From NCBI GenBank assembly GCA_041685625.1, contig JAWLFJ010000028.1, forward strand, positions 1 through 37,922: a stretch of DNA of 37,922 nucleotides, written 5' to 3'. The notes beneath the pieces were generated by a model. The model worked only from the letters and a program-made list of their open reading frames with translations. It did no database searches and was not told where the DNA came from. This document shows positions 16,220 to 25,353 of the stretch, piece by piece (within the stretch, counting starts at the first letter, position 1; each line of letters starts with the position of its first letter). Both the position numbers and the translations under genes were made by a program. The stretch is from Albimonas sp041685625. GTDB lineage: Bacteria; Pseudomonadota; Alphaproteobacteria; Rhodobacterales; Rhodobacteraceae.

Positions 16220-18848
16220 ACACCGCGCCCTGCGTGGTCCCAACTTCTACAGCCGCTACCAAGCCATCTACCTGCGGCTCGACATCGAGGATCTGGAGCG
16301 GCGCCCGAGCGACCGGGTCGAAGGCCTCGCCGAACGCCTCGAGACCCTGCTGCCGTCGATCTACCAGCACCGCTGCTCGGTCGGCGAGCCAGGCGGCTTC
16401 CTGCAGCGGGTGCGCAACGGCACCTATGCCGGCCACGTCGTCGAACACGTCGCGATCGAACTTCAGAACCAGGTCGGGTTCTCCGTCGGCTACGGCAAGA
16501 CCGTCGACAGCTACGAGCCCGGCATCTACAACGTCGTCTACCGCTACCGCGACGAGGCGACCGGCCTCGCGGCGGGCGAGATGGCGGTGGAGATCGTCCG
16601 CCGGCTCTTCGACGGCGACGAGATCGACCTGCAGCCGCACATCGACGCGCTGAAGGCGGTGCGCGACGCCAACGCGCTGGGCCCCTCCACCGGCTCGATC
16701 GTGGCGGCCGCGAAGGCGCGCAACATCCCCTTCTACAACCTGACCGAGGGCACGAGCTACACCCAGCTCGGCTACGGCGTGAAGCAGCGGCGCTTCCAGG
16801 CGACCGTGACCGACATGTCCGGGGTCATCGGCCACTCCATCGCCGACGACAAGGAATGGACCAAGCAGATCCTCGGCGAGGCCGGCGTCCCCGTGCCCCG
16901 GGGCCGGATCTGCCGGACCTGGGAGGAGGCCGAGGCCGCGGCCGAATGGATCGGCTGGCCGGTGGTCACCAAGCCGCTCTCCGGCAATCACGGGCGCGGC
17001 GTCACCACCGACATCGCCTCGACGGAGGATCTGCGCTCGGGCTACGACGCCGCCGTGGCGCGCCTGCGCGAAGGCTCGGACGGCGTGATCGTCGAGAGCT
17101 TCATCAAGGGCGAGGACCACCGCATCCTCGTGATCGGCGGCAAGCTGGTCGCCGCCGCGCGCCGGCGCCCCGCGCATGTCGTCGGCGACGGGCGCCGCAG
17201 CATCGCCGAGCTGATCGACCGCGAGAACGAGGATCCGCGCCGCGGCGTCGGCCACGAGAACCTGCTGACCCAGATCCACGTGGACGAGCAGACGCTGCGG
17301 ATGCTGGAGCAGGCCGGCCACGACCTCGAGACGGTGCTGCCCGAAGGCGAGATCGCCTTCCTCAAGTCCACCGCCAACATCTCCACCGGCGGCACGGCCA
17401 GCGACCTGACCGACGAGGTGCACCCCGAGGTCAAGTTCGCCATGGAACGGGTCGCCCGCCTCGTCGGCCTCGACGTCATCGGCATCGACCTCCTGGCCGA
17501 GACGCTCTCCGAGCCTCTGGAGGCGCAGTCCGCGGGCGTCGTCGAGGTCAACGCCGGCCCCGGCTTCCGGATGCACATGTCGCCCACCCACGGCACGCCG
17601 CGCCCCGTGGGCGAGCACGTCGTCGACATGCTGTTCCCGGACCCGACGGACGACGGCCGCATCCCGATCACCGCGATCACCGGCACCAACGGCAAGACCA
17701 CGACCACCCGCCTGACCACGCACATCCTGCGCCAGGCCGGCAATTCGGTCGGCATGGGCTGCACCGGCACGGTGGAGATCGACAACCACGTCATCCTCCG
17801 GGGCGACTATTCCGGCCCCGCCGCCGCCCAGGCCGTGCTGCGCGAGCCCACGGTCGAGCACGCCGTGCTGGAGGTCGCCCGCGGCGGCATCATGCGCCGC
17901 GGCCTCGGCTTCGACGAATGCGACGTGGGCGTCCTGCTCAACATCGCCTCCGACCATCTCGGAGAGCGCGACATCCACACGCTCGAGGATCTGGCCCGCT
18001 GCAAGACCGTCGTGGTCGACGCCGTCAAGAAGCACGGCGGGCACTGCGTCCTGAACGCCGACGATCCCCTGGTGATGGAGCACGGCACATACTGGGCGCG
18101 CGGGGAGATCATCTACTTCACCATGGACCCGGAGAACCCCGCCCTCGACGTGCATCTCGGCGAGCTCGGCCGCGTCGTCACCGTCCGCAACGGCCGCATC
18201 GTGATGCTGCGCGGCAAGGTCGTCGTCGAGATCTGCGAGGTGAACGACGTGCCCATCGCCTTCGAGGGGCACGCGCCCTTCAACGTTCGGAACGCCATGG
18301 CCGCCGCCGCCGTCGCCATCGCCCACGGGCTGGAGATCGACGACATCCGCGCCGGCCTCCTCTCCTTCCACCCGACGCCGGCGCAGATGCCCGGCCGCAC
18401 CAACTACTTCGAGTCGGACGGCGTGAAGTGCCTGATCGACTACGGCCACAACGTCCCCGCGCTGGAGGCGCTGGCGCCGCTGGTGAACGGTCTCGCCACC
18501 CAGCGCAGGATCGGCGTCGCCTCGGCCCCGGGCAACCGCCGGAACGAGGACCTCGCCGCCCTCGGCGCCCGGCTCGCCGCGATGTGCGACGTCCTCTTCG
18601 TGTTCGAGACCGACGCCCGCGGGCGCGAGACCGGAGAGACCGCGAAGCTGATCCACGACGGGGCCGCCGGCGCGCGCGCCGAGTGCCGGGTCGAGACCAT
18701 CCTCGACGAGCACGCGGCCGTCGAGCGGGCGATCGACGAGGCGCAGAAGGGCGACTTCCTGCTGCTGCTCGTCGACGACATCCGCAACGCGACCGAGCGG
18801 CTCAAGGGCCGCAGCTTCCCGCACCGCTCCGAACTCGCGAGCGGCTGA
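16206..18848 (+). CDS. cphA: Cyanophycin synthetase
   Basis: An 880-residue three-domain ligase of normal length that builds the poly-Asp backbone and adds Arg side chains, using ATP. The N domain (about 1-160) keeps HVVEH (77-81), the HxxEH-type motif linked to the primer-generating hydrolytic site described for CphA1. The ATP-grasp G domain has VTKPLSGNHGRGV with Lys256 and VVEVNAGPG with Glu447 and Asn449. The Mur-ligase-like M domain begins near 485 with P-loop GTNGKTTT (493-500). It starts with TTG, supported by the conserved opening RALRGPNFYS and by GGAG 7 bases upstream. It follows cphB with a 14-base overlap; 41 bases separate it from ATP-grasp gene B. Confidence 0.96.
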   Translation: MRILEHRALRGPNFYSRYQAIYLRLDIEDLERRPSDRVEGLAERLETLLPSIYQHRCSVGEPGGFLQRVRNGTYAGHVVEHVAIELQNQVGFSVGYGKTVDSYEPGIYNVVYRYRDEATGLAAGEMAVEIVRRLFDGDEIDLQPHIDALKAVRDANALGPSTGSIVAAAKARNIPFYNLTEGTSYTQLGYGVKQRRFQATVTDMSGVIGHSIADDKEWTKQILGEAGVPVPRGRICRTWEEAEAAAEWIGWPVVTKPLSGNHGRGVTTDIASTEDLRSGYDAAVARLREGSDGVIVESFIKGEDHRILVIGGKLVAAARRRPAHVVGDGRRSIAELIDRENEDPRRGVGHENLLTQIHVDEQTLRMLEQAGHDLETVLPEGEIAFLKSTANISTGGTASDLTDEVHPEVKFAMERVARLVGLDVIGIDLLAETLSEPLEAQSAGVVEVNAGPGFRMHMSPTHGTPRPVGEHVVDMLFPDPTDDGRIPITAITGTNGKTTTTRLTTHILRQAGNSVGMGCTGTVEIDNHVILRGDYSGPAAAQAVLREPTVEHAVLEVARGGIMRRGLGFDECDVGVLLNIASDHLGERDIHTLEDLARCKTVVVDAVKKHGGHCVLNADDPLVMEHGTYWARGEIIYFTMDPENPALDVHLGELGRVVTVRNGRIVMLRGKVVVEICEVNDVPIAFEGHAPFNVRNAMAAAAVAIAHGLEIDDIRAGLLSFHPTPAQMPGRTNYFESDGVKCLIDYGHNVPALEALAPLVNGLATQRRIGVASAPGNRRNEDLAALGARLAAMCDVLFVFETDARGRETGETAKLIHDGAAGARAECRVETILDEHAAVERAIDEAQKGDFLLLLVDDIRNATERLKGRSFPHRSELASG

Positions 18849-18889
18849 TCGGCGGGGCGCGGCCCGCGATCGCGCCGCAAGGAGAGAGC

Positions 18890-20188
18890 ATGACCAGAAA
18901 CGTCTTCGTCGTCGGCCTCAACGACTACAACGCCGAGCGTCTGACCCGCCTGCGCGGCGTGGAGGACGTCAGGTTCCACCCGCTCCTGACCCCCGCGCAG
19001 GTCTACGAGACGCAGGAGTTCGACATCCCCGCCATGCTCGCCGAGGCCGAGGCGACCCTCGACGCCTTCGAGGGTTCGATCGACGCCATCGTCGGCTACA
19101 TGGACTTCCCGGTCTCGACCATGCTGCCGCTGCTCTGCGAGAAATACGGCACGCGCAACGCCTCGCTCGAAAGCCTGCTCAAGTGCGAGCACAAGTACTG
19201 GTCGCGCAAGGTCATGGCCGAGGTCGTGCCCGAGCACGTGCCCACCTTCACCGCCTTCGATCCCTTCGACGAGCGGGCGCTCTCGACCATCGGCGAGACG
19301 AACCTGCGCTTCCCGTTCTTCGTGAAGCCGATCAAGTCCTCCGGCTCGCGCCTCGGCTTCCGCATCGACAGCCCCGAGGACTTCGATTACGCCTGCCAGC
19401 GGCTCCGCGCCGAGATCGGCCAGATCTCCGAGCCGTTCAACGCCGTGCTGGAGAAGGCCGACCTGCCCGAGGAGATCCGCGCCGTCGAGGGCCACTACTG
19501 CATGGCCGAGCGCGTGATCGGCGGCCGGCAATGCACGGTGGAGGGCTACGTCCGGAACGGCGAGGTGACGCTCTACGGCACGGTCGATTCGATCCGCTAC
19601 CCGCAGGTGCTGAGCTTCTTCTACTATCTCTACCCGTCGACCCTGCCGCGCCGGGTGCAGGACAAGATGTGGGAGATATCCCGCAAGGTGATGAAGCACA
19701 TCGGCTACGACGATGCCGCGTTCAACATCGAGTTCTTCTGGGACGAGGTCGACGACCAGATCTGGCTGCTGGAGATCAACACGCGCATCGCCCAGTCGCA
19801 CTGCGACCTGTTCGAGATGGTCGACGGCGTCAGCCATCAGCAGGTGACGGTCGATCTCGGCCTCGGCCGCAAGCCCGACATGCCGCACCGCGAGGGACCG
19901 AAGAAGGTCGCCGCCGAATTCTTCTACCGCGTGTTCTTCCGCGACGCGACCGTGACCCGCGCCCCCTCGCGCGCCGAGATCGAGGTGGCGGCGGAGCAGA
20001 TCGACGGCACCCGCATCGTCTCCCACCTGAAGAAGGGGATGCGGCTCTCCGAACTGCCCGAGCAGGACGCCTACAGCTTCGCGGTCGCCTCGCTCTGGAT
20101 GGGCGCCAGCACGCCGTCGAAGCTGCTGTGGAACTACGAACAGGTGATGAAGCGGCTCGACTACGCGTTCGCCGACTTCGTCGACTGA
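18890..20188 (+). CDS. ATP-grasp ligase B, cyanophycin-locus linked
   Basis: A 432-residue ATP-grasp enzyme, clear paralogue of the 433-residue protein at 5285. Lys146 (VKPIKSSGSRLGF), Glu281 (NIEFFW), Glu295 and Asn297 (LLEINTR) form the ATP/metal site. QCTVEGYV, YLYPSTLPRRVQ and CEHKYWSR are shared with the paralogue. The start is supported by AAGGAG 5 bases before the ATG. Placement directly after cphA and before an S15-type hydrolase suggests it acts on a cyanophycin precursor, product or end group, for example joining an amino acid to a dipeptide. That is inference: the family's reaction is not known to me, and automatic labels such as biotin carboxylase would be misleading. Confidence 0.78.
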   Translation: MTRNVFVVGLNDYNAERLTRLRGVEDVRFHPLLTPAQVYETQEFDIPAMLAEAEATLDAFEGSIDAIVGYMDFPVSTMLPLLCEKYGTRNASLESLLKCEHKYWSRKVMAEVVPEHVPTFTAFDPFDERALSTIGETNLRFPFFVKPIKSSGSRLGFRIDSPEDFDYACQRLRAEIGQISEPFNAVLEKADLPEEIRAVEGHYCMAERVIGGRQCTVEGYVRNGEVTLYGTVDSIRYPQVLSFFYYLYPSTLPRRVQDKMWEISRKVMKHIGYDDAAFNIEFFWDEVDDQIWLLEINTRIAQSHCDLFEMVDGVSHQQVTVDLGLGRKPDMPHREGPKKVAAEFFYRVFFRDATVTRAPSRAEIEVAAEQIDGTRIVSHLKKGMRLSELPEQDAYSFAVASLWMGASTPSKLLWNYEQVMKRLDYAFADFVD

Positions 20189-20255
20189 CGGCGCTGGCGC
20201 CGGCGCCGGGGCCGGGATAAGGCTCCATGTCGCCCCCGCGACCGGAGACCCCCCA

Positions 20256-22319
20256 GTGAAGATCGACGCCGACCTGCCCCGCACGATCCTCGAGATCGAG
20301 CACGTGGAGATCCCGATGCCCGACGGCGCGCGCCTCGCCGCGCGGATCTGGATGCCGGAGGGGGCGGATAGCGCGCCGGTGCCGGCGATCCTCGAATACA
20401 TCCCCTACCGCAAGAACGACAAGACGCTGGAGCGCGACGCCGCCCGCGCCCCCTGGCTCGCCGCGCGCGACTACGCCTATGTCCGCGTCGACCTGCGCGG
20501 AACCGGCGAGTCCGAAGGCGTGATGGAGGACGAATACACCGAGATCGAGCTGCGGGACGGCTGCGACGTTATCGCCTGGATCGCCGATCAGCCGTGGTGC
20601 GACGGCGGCGTCGGCATCGTCGGCATCTCCTGGGGCGGCTTCAACGGCCTCCAGATCGCCGCGCTGCGCCCGCCCGCCCTCAAGGCCGTGGTCACCATCT
20701 GCTCGACCGACGACCGCTACGCCGACGACATCCACTACATGGGCGGCGTGCCCTTGGTCGATCAGCTCTCCTGGGCCTCGGTCATGTTCGGCATCAACAC
20801 CCTGCCGCCGGACCCCGCCCATGTCGGCGAGCGCTGGCGCGACATGTGGCACGAGCGGCTCGACGGCTCCGGCCTCTGGCTCGGCCGCTGGCTGGAGCAT
20901 CAGAGGCGCGACGACTACTGGCGCCACGGCTCGATCTGCGAGGACTGGGACGCCGTCGAGACGCCGGTCTACGCCGTCTCCGGCTGGGTCGACGGCTACT
21001 GCCGCGCCGTGTTCCGGCTGGTGGAGAACCTGCGCGGCCCCGCCAAGGGCCTGATCGGCCCCTGGGCGCACCGCTACCCCCATCTCGGCGAACCCGGCCC
21101 GGCCATGGACTGGCTGACCGAGGAGACCCGCTGGTGGGATCACTGGCTGAAGGGCCGCGACACCGGCATCATGGACGAGCCGCCGCTGCGCCTGTTCCTG
21201 CAGCACCGGGCCGAGCCGCGGAGCCACTACGACACCCGCGACGGCCACTGGATCGGCGAGCCCGCCTGGCCGTCCCCGAACGTCACGCGGACCGACTTCG
21301 CGCTCGGCCCCGACGGCACGCTCGCCCTCCGCGCCGAGGGCGCGACCGAGCCCGGGACCGAGGGCGCGACCGAGCCCCGCGCCCCGCACGGGCAAGCCGA
21401 GATGACGCTGTGCTCCCCGCTCTGGGTCGGCGTGCATGGCGGCAAGTGGTGCTCCTACGCCCATCCCGGCGACCAGCCGAGCGACCAGCGCCGCGACGAC
21501 GCCGGCAGCCTCGTGTTCCAGACCGCGCCGCTGGCGACCGACCTGCACCTCGTCGGCGACGCCCGGCTCCGCCTGCGTCTCCGCTCGGACCGCGAGACCG
21601 CCCAGATCGCCGCGCGCCTGATCGACGTCGCGCCCGACGGGACCGCGGCCCGGGTCAGCTACGCGCTGCTCAACCTCTGCCACCGCGACGGCCACGCGGC
21701 GCCGACCCCCCTCGTCCCCGGGGAGGCGTTCGAGGCCGAGCTGCAGTTCAAGCACGCCGCGCAGACGTTCCGCGCCGGCCATCGCCTGCGCCTCTCGCTC
21801 TCCACCAGCTACTTCCCCATCGCCTGGCCCGCCCCTGAGCGGGCGACGCTCACCCTCCTGCCCGGCGCCGCTTCGCTCGGCCTCCCGCTCCGCGCCGGGG
21901 ACGGCCCGCGCCTCCCCGACTTCCCGCCGCCGCGCATGGGCACGCCGCTCGAGCTCTCGCTGCACGAGCCGGTCGCCTCGGAATGGACCGTGTCGGAGGA
22001 TCTCGCCAGCGGCCGCGTCACCGTGGAGGTGCGCGACCACGAAGGCGCCGCGACCATCGCCCCGCAACGGTTCTTCCACTCGGCCGAGGGGCGGGAGCGC
22101 TATTCGATCCTCCCCGCCGACCCGACCTCGGCGGAGGGCGAGGCGAGCTGGGTGCACGAGATGTCGCGCGACGGCTGGGCCGTGCGGACCGAGACCTGGA
22201 CCCGCCTCACCTCCGACCGGGACGCCTGGCACGTCACCGCGACCCTCCGCGCCTGGGCCGACGGCGAGCTGGAGCGCGAGCACGACTGGTCGCTCTCGAT
22301 CCCGCGCGACCTGGCCTGA
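20256..22319 (+). CDS. CocE/NonD-family hydrolase (X-Pro dipeptidyl-peptidase S15 type)
   Basis: A 687-residue serine hydrolase. Residues about 10-330 form an alpha/beta-hydrolase with nucleophile Ser125 in GISWGG, preceded by DLRGTGES; a C-terminal jelly-roll domain from about 400 (AGHRLRLSLSTSYFP) is typical of the S15/CocE family. Members cleave dipeptides, esters or amides from the N-terminus of small substrates. No signal peptide is seen, so it is probably cytoplasmic. GTG 20256 has GGAG 9 bases before it. It follows ATP-grasp gene B by 67 bases and is probably in the cphB-cphA transcript, so it may hydrolyse the ligase product or its precursor (inference). An 8-residue duplication lies near residue 365. 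Confidence 0.85.
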   Translation: MKIDADLPRTILEIEHVEIPMPDGARLAARIWMPEGADSAPVPAILEYIPYRKNDKTLERDAARAPWLAARDYAYVRVDLRGTGESEGVMEDEYTEIELRDGCDVIAWIADQPWCDGGVGIVGISWGGFNGLQIAALRPPALKAVVTICSTDDRYADDIHYMGGVPLVDQLSWASVMFGINTLPPDPAHVGERWRDMWHERLDGSGLWLGRWLEHQRRDDYWRHGSICEDWDAVETPVYAVSGWVDGYCRAVFRLVENLRGPAKGLIGPWAHRYPHLGEPGPAMDWLTEETRWWDHWLKGRDTGIMDEPPLRLFLQHRAEPRSHYDTRDGHWIGEPAWPSPNVTRTDFALGPDGTLALRAEGATEPGTEGATEPRAPHGQAEMTLCSPLWVGVHGGKWCSYAHPGDQPSDQRRDDAGSLVFQTAPLATDLHLVGDARLRLRLRSDRETAQIAARLIDVAPDGTAARVSYALLNLCHRDGHAAPTPLVPGEAFEAELQFKHAAQTFRAGHRLRLSLSTSYFPIAWPAPERATLTLLPGAASLGLPLRAGDGPRLPDFPPPRMGTPLELSLHEPVASEWTVSEDLASGRVTVEVRDHEGAATIAPQRFFHSAEGRERYSILPADPTSAEGEASWVHEMSRDGWAVRTETWTRLTSDRDAWHVTATLRAWADGELEREHDWSLSIPRDLA
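21334..21377 (+). repeat. In-frame 24-base tandem duplication in the CocE gene
   Basis: A 20-base sequence occurs at 21334-21353 and again at 21358-21377, an offset of 24 bases. It repeats EGATEP in the linker between the catalytic and C-terminal domains. The reading frame is kept, so it is probably a harmless linker expansion by slippage. Confidence 0.8.
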
Positions 22320-22330
22320 GCCTCGCCCCC

Positions 22331-22354
22331 GCCGGCCGGCGACGCCCGGCCGGC
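22331..22354. terminator. Bidirectional terminator hairpin
   Basis: GCCGGCCGG (22331-22339) pairs perfectly with CCGGCCGGC (22346-22354) around a 6-base loop. It lies between the convergent CocE and flavoprotein genes, so it can end both transcripts. Confidence 0.55.
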
Positions 22355-22383
22355 ATCCGCGCGCGGGCCGGGCCTCCGCCGTC

Positions 22384-23562
22384 TCAGCAGACCTGCCCGG
22401 CCGCCCAGCCCGACGACCACGCCCACTGGAAGTTGTAGCCGCCGAGCCAGCCGGTCACGTCGACCACCTCGCCGACGAAGAACAATCCCGGAACTCCGCG
22501 CGCCATCATGGTCCGCGAGTCCAGATCCCGCGTGTCCACCCCGCCCAGCGTCACCTCCGCCGTGCGCCAGCCCTCCGACCCCGCCGGAACGACGCGCCAG
22601 CCATGCACCGCCGCGCCGAGCCGCTCGAGCCGCGCGTCGGACTGGTCGGCGAGCCGCCCTGCGACCCCCGACCGCTCCGTCACCGCGGCGGCCAGCTTCT
22701 CCGGCAGGAGTTCGGCCAGCGCGTTCTTGACCGAGACGCGCCCGCCCCGCCCTCGCCGCTCGCGCAGGGCCGCCGCCGCGTCGCGTCCCGCCGCCAGATC
22801 CACCACGATCGCTTCGCCCTCCCGCCAGTAGGAGGAGATCTGCAGGATCGAGGGGCCGGAGAGCCCCCGATGCGTGAACAGCAGCCCCTCGTCGAACGCC
22901 GCCCGCCCGCAGGCGACCCGCGCCTCGACCGAGAGGCCCGAGAGCGCCGCCATCCCGTCCCGCGCGCCGTCGGTGAAGGTCAGCGGCACGAGGCCCGGCC
23001 GCGGCTCGACCAGCCGCAGCCCGAAGCGCTCGGCGAGGCGGTGGCCGAACCCCGTCGCCCCCATCTTCGGGACCGAGCGCCCGCCCGTCGCCACCACCAG
23101 CGACGGCGCCGCCAGCGTCCCGCCCGAGGTCTCGACGCGGAACCCGTCCCCCTCGCGCGCCACGTCCTCGATCGTCACGCCCAGCCGCAGGTCCACCCCC
23201 GCCTCGGCCATGTCGTCGACCAGCATCGCGATGATCTCGCGCGCCGAGCCGTCGCAGAACAGCTGGCCGAGCGTCTTCTCGTGCCAGGCGATCCCGGCGG
23301 CGTCGACGCGGGCGATGAAGTCGTGCTGGGTGTAGCGGCTCAACGCCGACAGCGCGAAGCGCGGATTGGCCGAGAGGAACCGCTCCGGCTCGATCCGCAG
23401 GTTGGTGAAGTTGCAGCGCCCGCCGCCCGAGATGCGGATCTTCTCGCCGGGGCTGCGCGCATGGTCCAGCAGCACGACGCGCCTTCCGCGCCGCCCCGCC
23501 TCGATGGCGCAGAGCATGCCGGCCGCGCCGGCGCCCAGGATGACGACGTCGGCCCGGTCCAC
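22384..23562 (-). CDS. HI0933-family (BaiN/RdsA-like) FAD flavoprotein
   Basis: About 392 residues. The FAD-binding start is DVVILGAGAAGMLCAIEAGRRG, followed by the family block GEKIRISGGGRCNFTN and the C-terminal FVGEVVDVTGWLGGYNFQWAWSSG, truncated here only for length. HI0933-type proteins are putative NAD(P)/FAD oxidoreductases, mostly of unknown substrate; some relatives act on bile acids or rRNA. The GTG at 23562 puts the start just before the Rossmann strand; a TTG at 23598 would add a basic 12-residue tail. Neither has a good ribosome site. The gene lies 57 bases after the orphan binding-protein gene on the same strand. Confidence 0.85.
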   Translation of the reverse strand: MDRADVVILGAGAAGMLCAIEAGRRGRRVVLLDHARSPGEKIRISGGGRCNFTNLRIEPERFLSANPRFALSALSRYTQHDFIARVDAAGIAWHEKTLGQLFCDGSAREIIAMLVDDMAEAGVDLRLGVTIEDVAREGDGFRVETSGGTLAAPSLVVATGGRSVPKMGATGFGHRLAERFGLRLVEPRPGLVPLTFTDGARDGMAALSGLSVEARVACGRAAFDEGLLFTHRGLSGPSILQISSYWREGEAIVVDLAAGRDAAAALRERRGRGGRVSVKNALAELLPEKLAAAVTERSGVAGRLADQSDARLERLGAAVHGWRVVPAGSEGWRTAEVTLGGVDTRDLDSRTMMARGVPGLFFVGEVVDVTGWLGGYNFQWAWSSGWAAGQVC

Positions 23563-23619
23563 CGGCCGGCGGCTACCCCGCCCGCGCCGCCGGCGCAAGC
23601 CGGAGGCACGGGCGCGGCC

Positions 23620-24456
23620 TCACTCCGGCAGCCCGCCGAGCAGCCAGAGCGCCTCGAGCCCCAGCCCCGGCAGCGCGCCGGGGAAGCTCTCGGCGAAGAT
23701 CCGCCGCATCGCGCCGTCCGCGTACATCCGGCTCAAGGCCCCGTCGACCGCCTGCCGCCAGGCATGGTCGCCCCGCGGCAACGCCAGCGCATGCCGCTCC
23801 ACCGTCAGCAGCTCGGCCGAGACCGCGACCGCCTCCGCCGCGTCCGGCGTCGCCGCCAGCCCGAGCAGGATCGAACGGTCCGCGAAATAGGCGTCCACCT
23901 CGCCGGCCAGCAGCGCCGAGAGGCCCGCGTCGTGGCTCTCCACCGCCGCGACCTCGGCCTGCATCTCCATGCGCTCCAGCGTGTTGCGCAGCGCCTCCTC
24001 GGTCGTGGTCGCGCCGCGCACCGCGACGCGTCGGCCGGCGAAATCCTCGAGCCCGTCGATATCGGCGTCGGCCCGCACCATCACGCCGGCGCCGTCCACG
24101 AAGGTCGCGATCGAGAACTCGACCCGGTCGCGGCGGGAAAGCGTGACGGTCGCCGCGCCGCAGAGCAGATCCGCCTCGCCGTTCTCGATCGCGTCGAACC
24201 GCGTCTCGGCGCTCACCGGCACGTAGCGGAAGTTCACCCCTTCGAGGTCCGCGGCCAGCGCCACGCGCCGCGCGACCTCGAGGCAAAGGCTCACCGAATA
24301 GCCCCTCGGCGACTGCCCCTCGGTCCAGGAGAGCGGGCGGGCGTCCTCGCGCACGGCGATCCGCAGCGGCTCCTGCTCCGCCAGCCGATCGAGCACCTGC
24401 GCCGTCGCCGGCGCCGCCGCCAGCAGCGCGACCGTCGCCGCCACAAGAAACCGCAT
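23620..24456 (-). CDS. Periplasmic amino-acid-type substrate-binding protein (PBPb), orphan
   Basis: A 278-residue protein with a Sec signal (residues 1-19, ending ATAQ) and a bacterial extracellular solute-binding family 3 fold: LRIAVREDARPLSW, GYSVSLCLEVARRV, FDAIENGEADLLCGAATVTLSRR. It should bind an amino acid or similar ligand in the periplasm. GGAGG lies 7 bases before ATG 24456. No permease or ATPase is adjacent, so it either serves a distant transporter or acts as a sensor. The end (ALWLLGGLPE) is weakly hydrophobic. Confidence 0.85.
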   Translation of the reverse strand: MRFLVAATVALLAAAPATAQVLDRLAEQEPLRIAVREDARPLSWTEGQSPRGYSVSLCLEVARRVALAADLEGVNFRYVPVSAETRFDAIENGEADLLCGAATVTLSRRDRVEFSIATFVDGAGVMVRADADIDGLEDFAGRRVAVRGATTTEEALRNTLERMEMQAEVAAVESHDAGLSALLAGEVDAYFADRSILLGLAATPDAAEAVAVSAELLTVERHALALPRGDHAWRQAVDGALSRMYADGAMRRIFAESFPGALPGLGLEALWLLGGLPE

Positions 24457-24520
24457 CTCTCATCCTCCCCGGGAAACCGTGTCGAGCCGAGGCTGAGCCT
24501 ATCCGCTAAGCGCCGCCTCG

Positions 24521-25353
24521 TCACCGCCGAGTCGGCGCCGCGGTCGCCGCCTCGCCGAGCTCCGCCGCCGAGCGGGTCGCATGGACAATCGCTCCGTCCA
24601 CGCGCGCCGGAGCGGGGACCACGTCGGCCTCGCCGGCCACGCATCCAAGCCAGAGCGCATGCTCGGCCGTCGCATGCTTGACCGAGACCTTCGCGAGGGA
24701 GGCGGCGAAGCGGCGCGACGCTTCCGGAAACTCGGGAACCTCCGTTGCGTCGCCCGGCCCCCTCCTCGCGACGAAGGTCGCGCAGCCGTCGCCACGCGTC
24801 CTGCAGCCCGCCGATGCGGGCCTCCTCGGTCGCGAGGCCGCCGCGGACCAGCGGCGTCCACCCGAGGCTTTCCGCCAGAGCCGATCGACGCCGCTCTCCG
24901 AGCATAAGCAATGGGAAGAGGCGCTCGACCGGCGCCGGCGCGCTCAGGCTTTCGTTTTCCCACGGGTCGACACAGATCTCCCCGCTGGACGGCGGACGCG
25001 CGTAGCGATGCCGGATGACCTGTTCCCGCATTCCGGACCAGAAGCGCCCGTGTCTTGCCGCGTCTACCGTGCGCTGGAGCCCGGAGATGTCCTGCAGCCC
25101 GCCGTGAAGCGTGCGGACATTGCCCGAGAACTCGAAGCCTTCGCCAACGGCGTGCCCCCGGGTCCGGCTTCCGCGTCGCGAGACCGCCGACGCCCGGGTC
25201 GCGCTCCGGCCGCCACAGGATCCGATGGATCTCCCAGAAGGGGGACGGACCGTCGGACGGCATCTGCTGTTCCCAGTTCCGACGGGCCTCCGCCGCCGAA
25301 CGCTGGCGATGCGTCACGAGCTGACCGGCTGGCTCGCGAACATGAGCCGTCAC
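24521..25353 (-). pseudogene. Frame-shifted remnant of an unrecognised gene
   Basis: Three adjacent reading frames on this strand give a continuous protein-like sequence if read with two single-step frameshifts. Fragment 1 (from about 25353) includes NWEQQMPSDGPSPFWEIHRI; fragment 2 (about 25150-24760) includes FSGNVRTLHGGLQDISGLQ and ESLGWTPLVRGGLATEEAR; fragment 3 (about 24750-24521) includes KHATAEHALWLGCVAGEADV and stops at 24521. I do not recognise the family. Composition looks coding in each piece while the other frames look random, so I read this as a decaying gene of about 277 codons. The exact break points are uncertain. Confidence 0.4.

Noticed and set aside
18890..20188. Calling the ATP-grasp enzyme a biotin carboxylase
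   Set aside because: No biotin carrier or carboxyltransferase gene is near, and the N-terminal region does not resemble a biotin carboxylase. Only the generic ATP-grasp site is shared.
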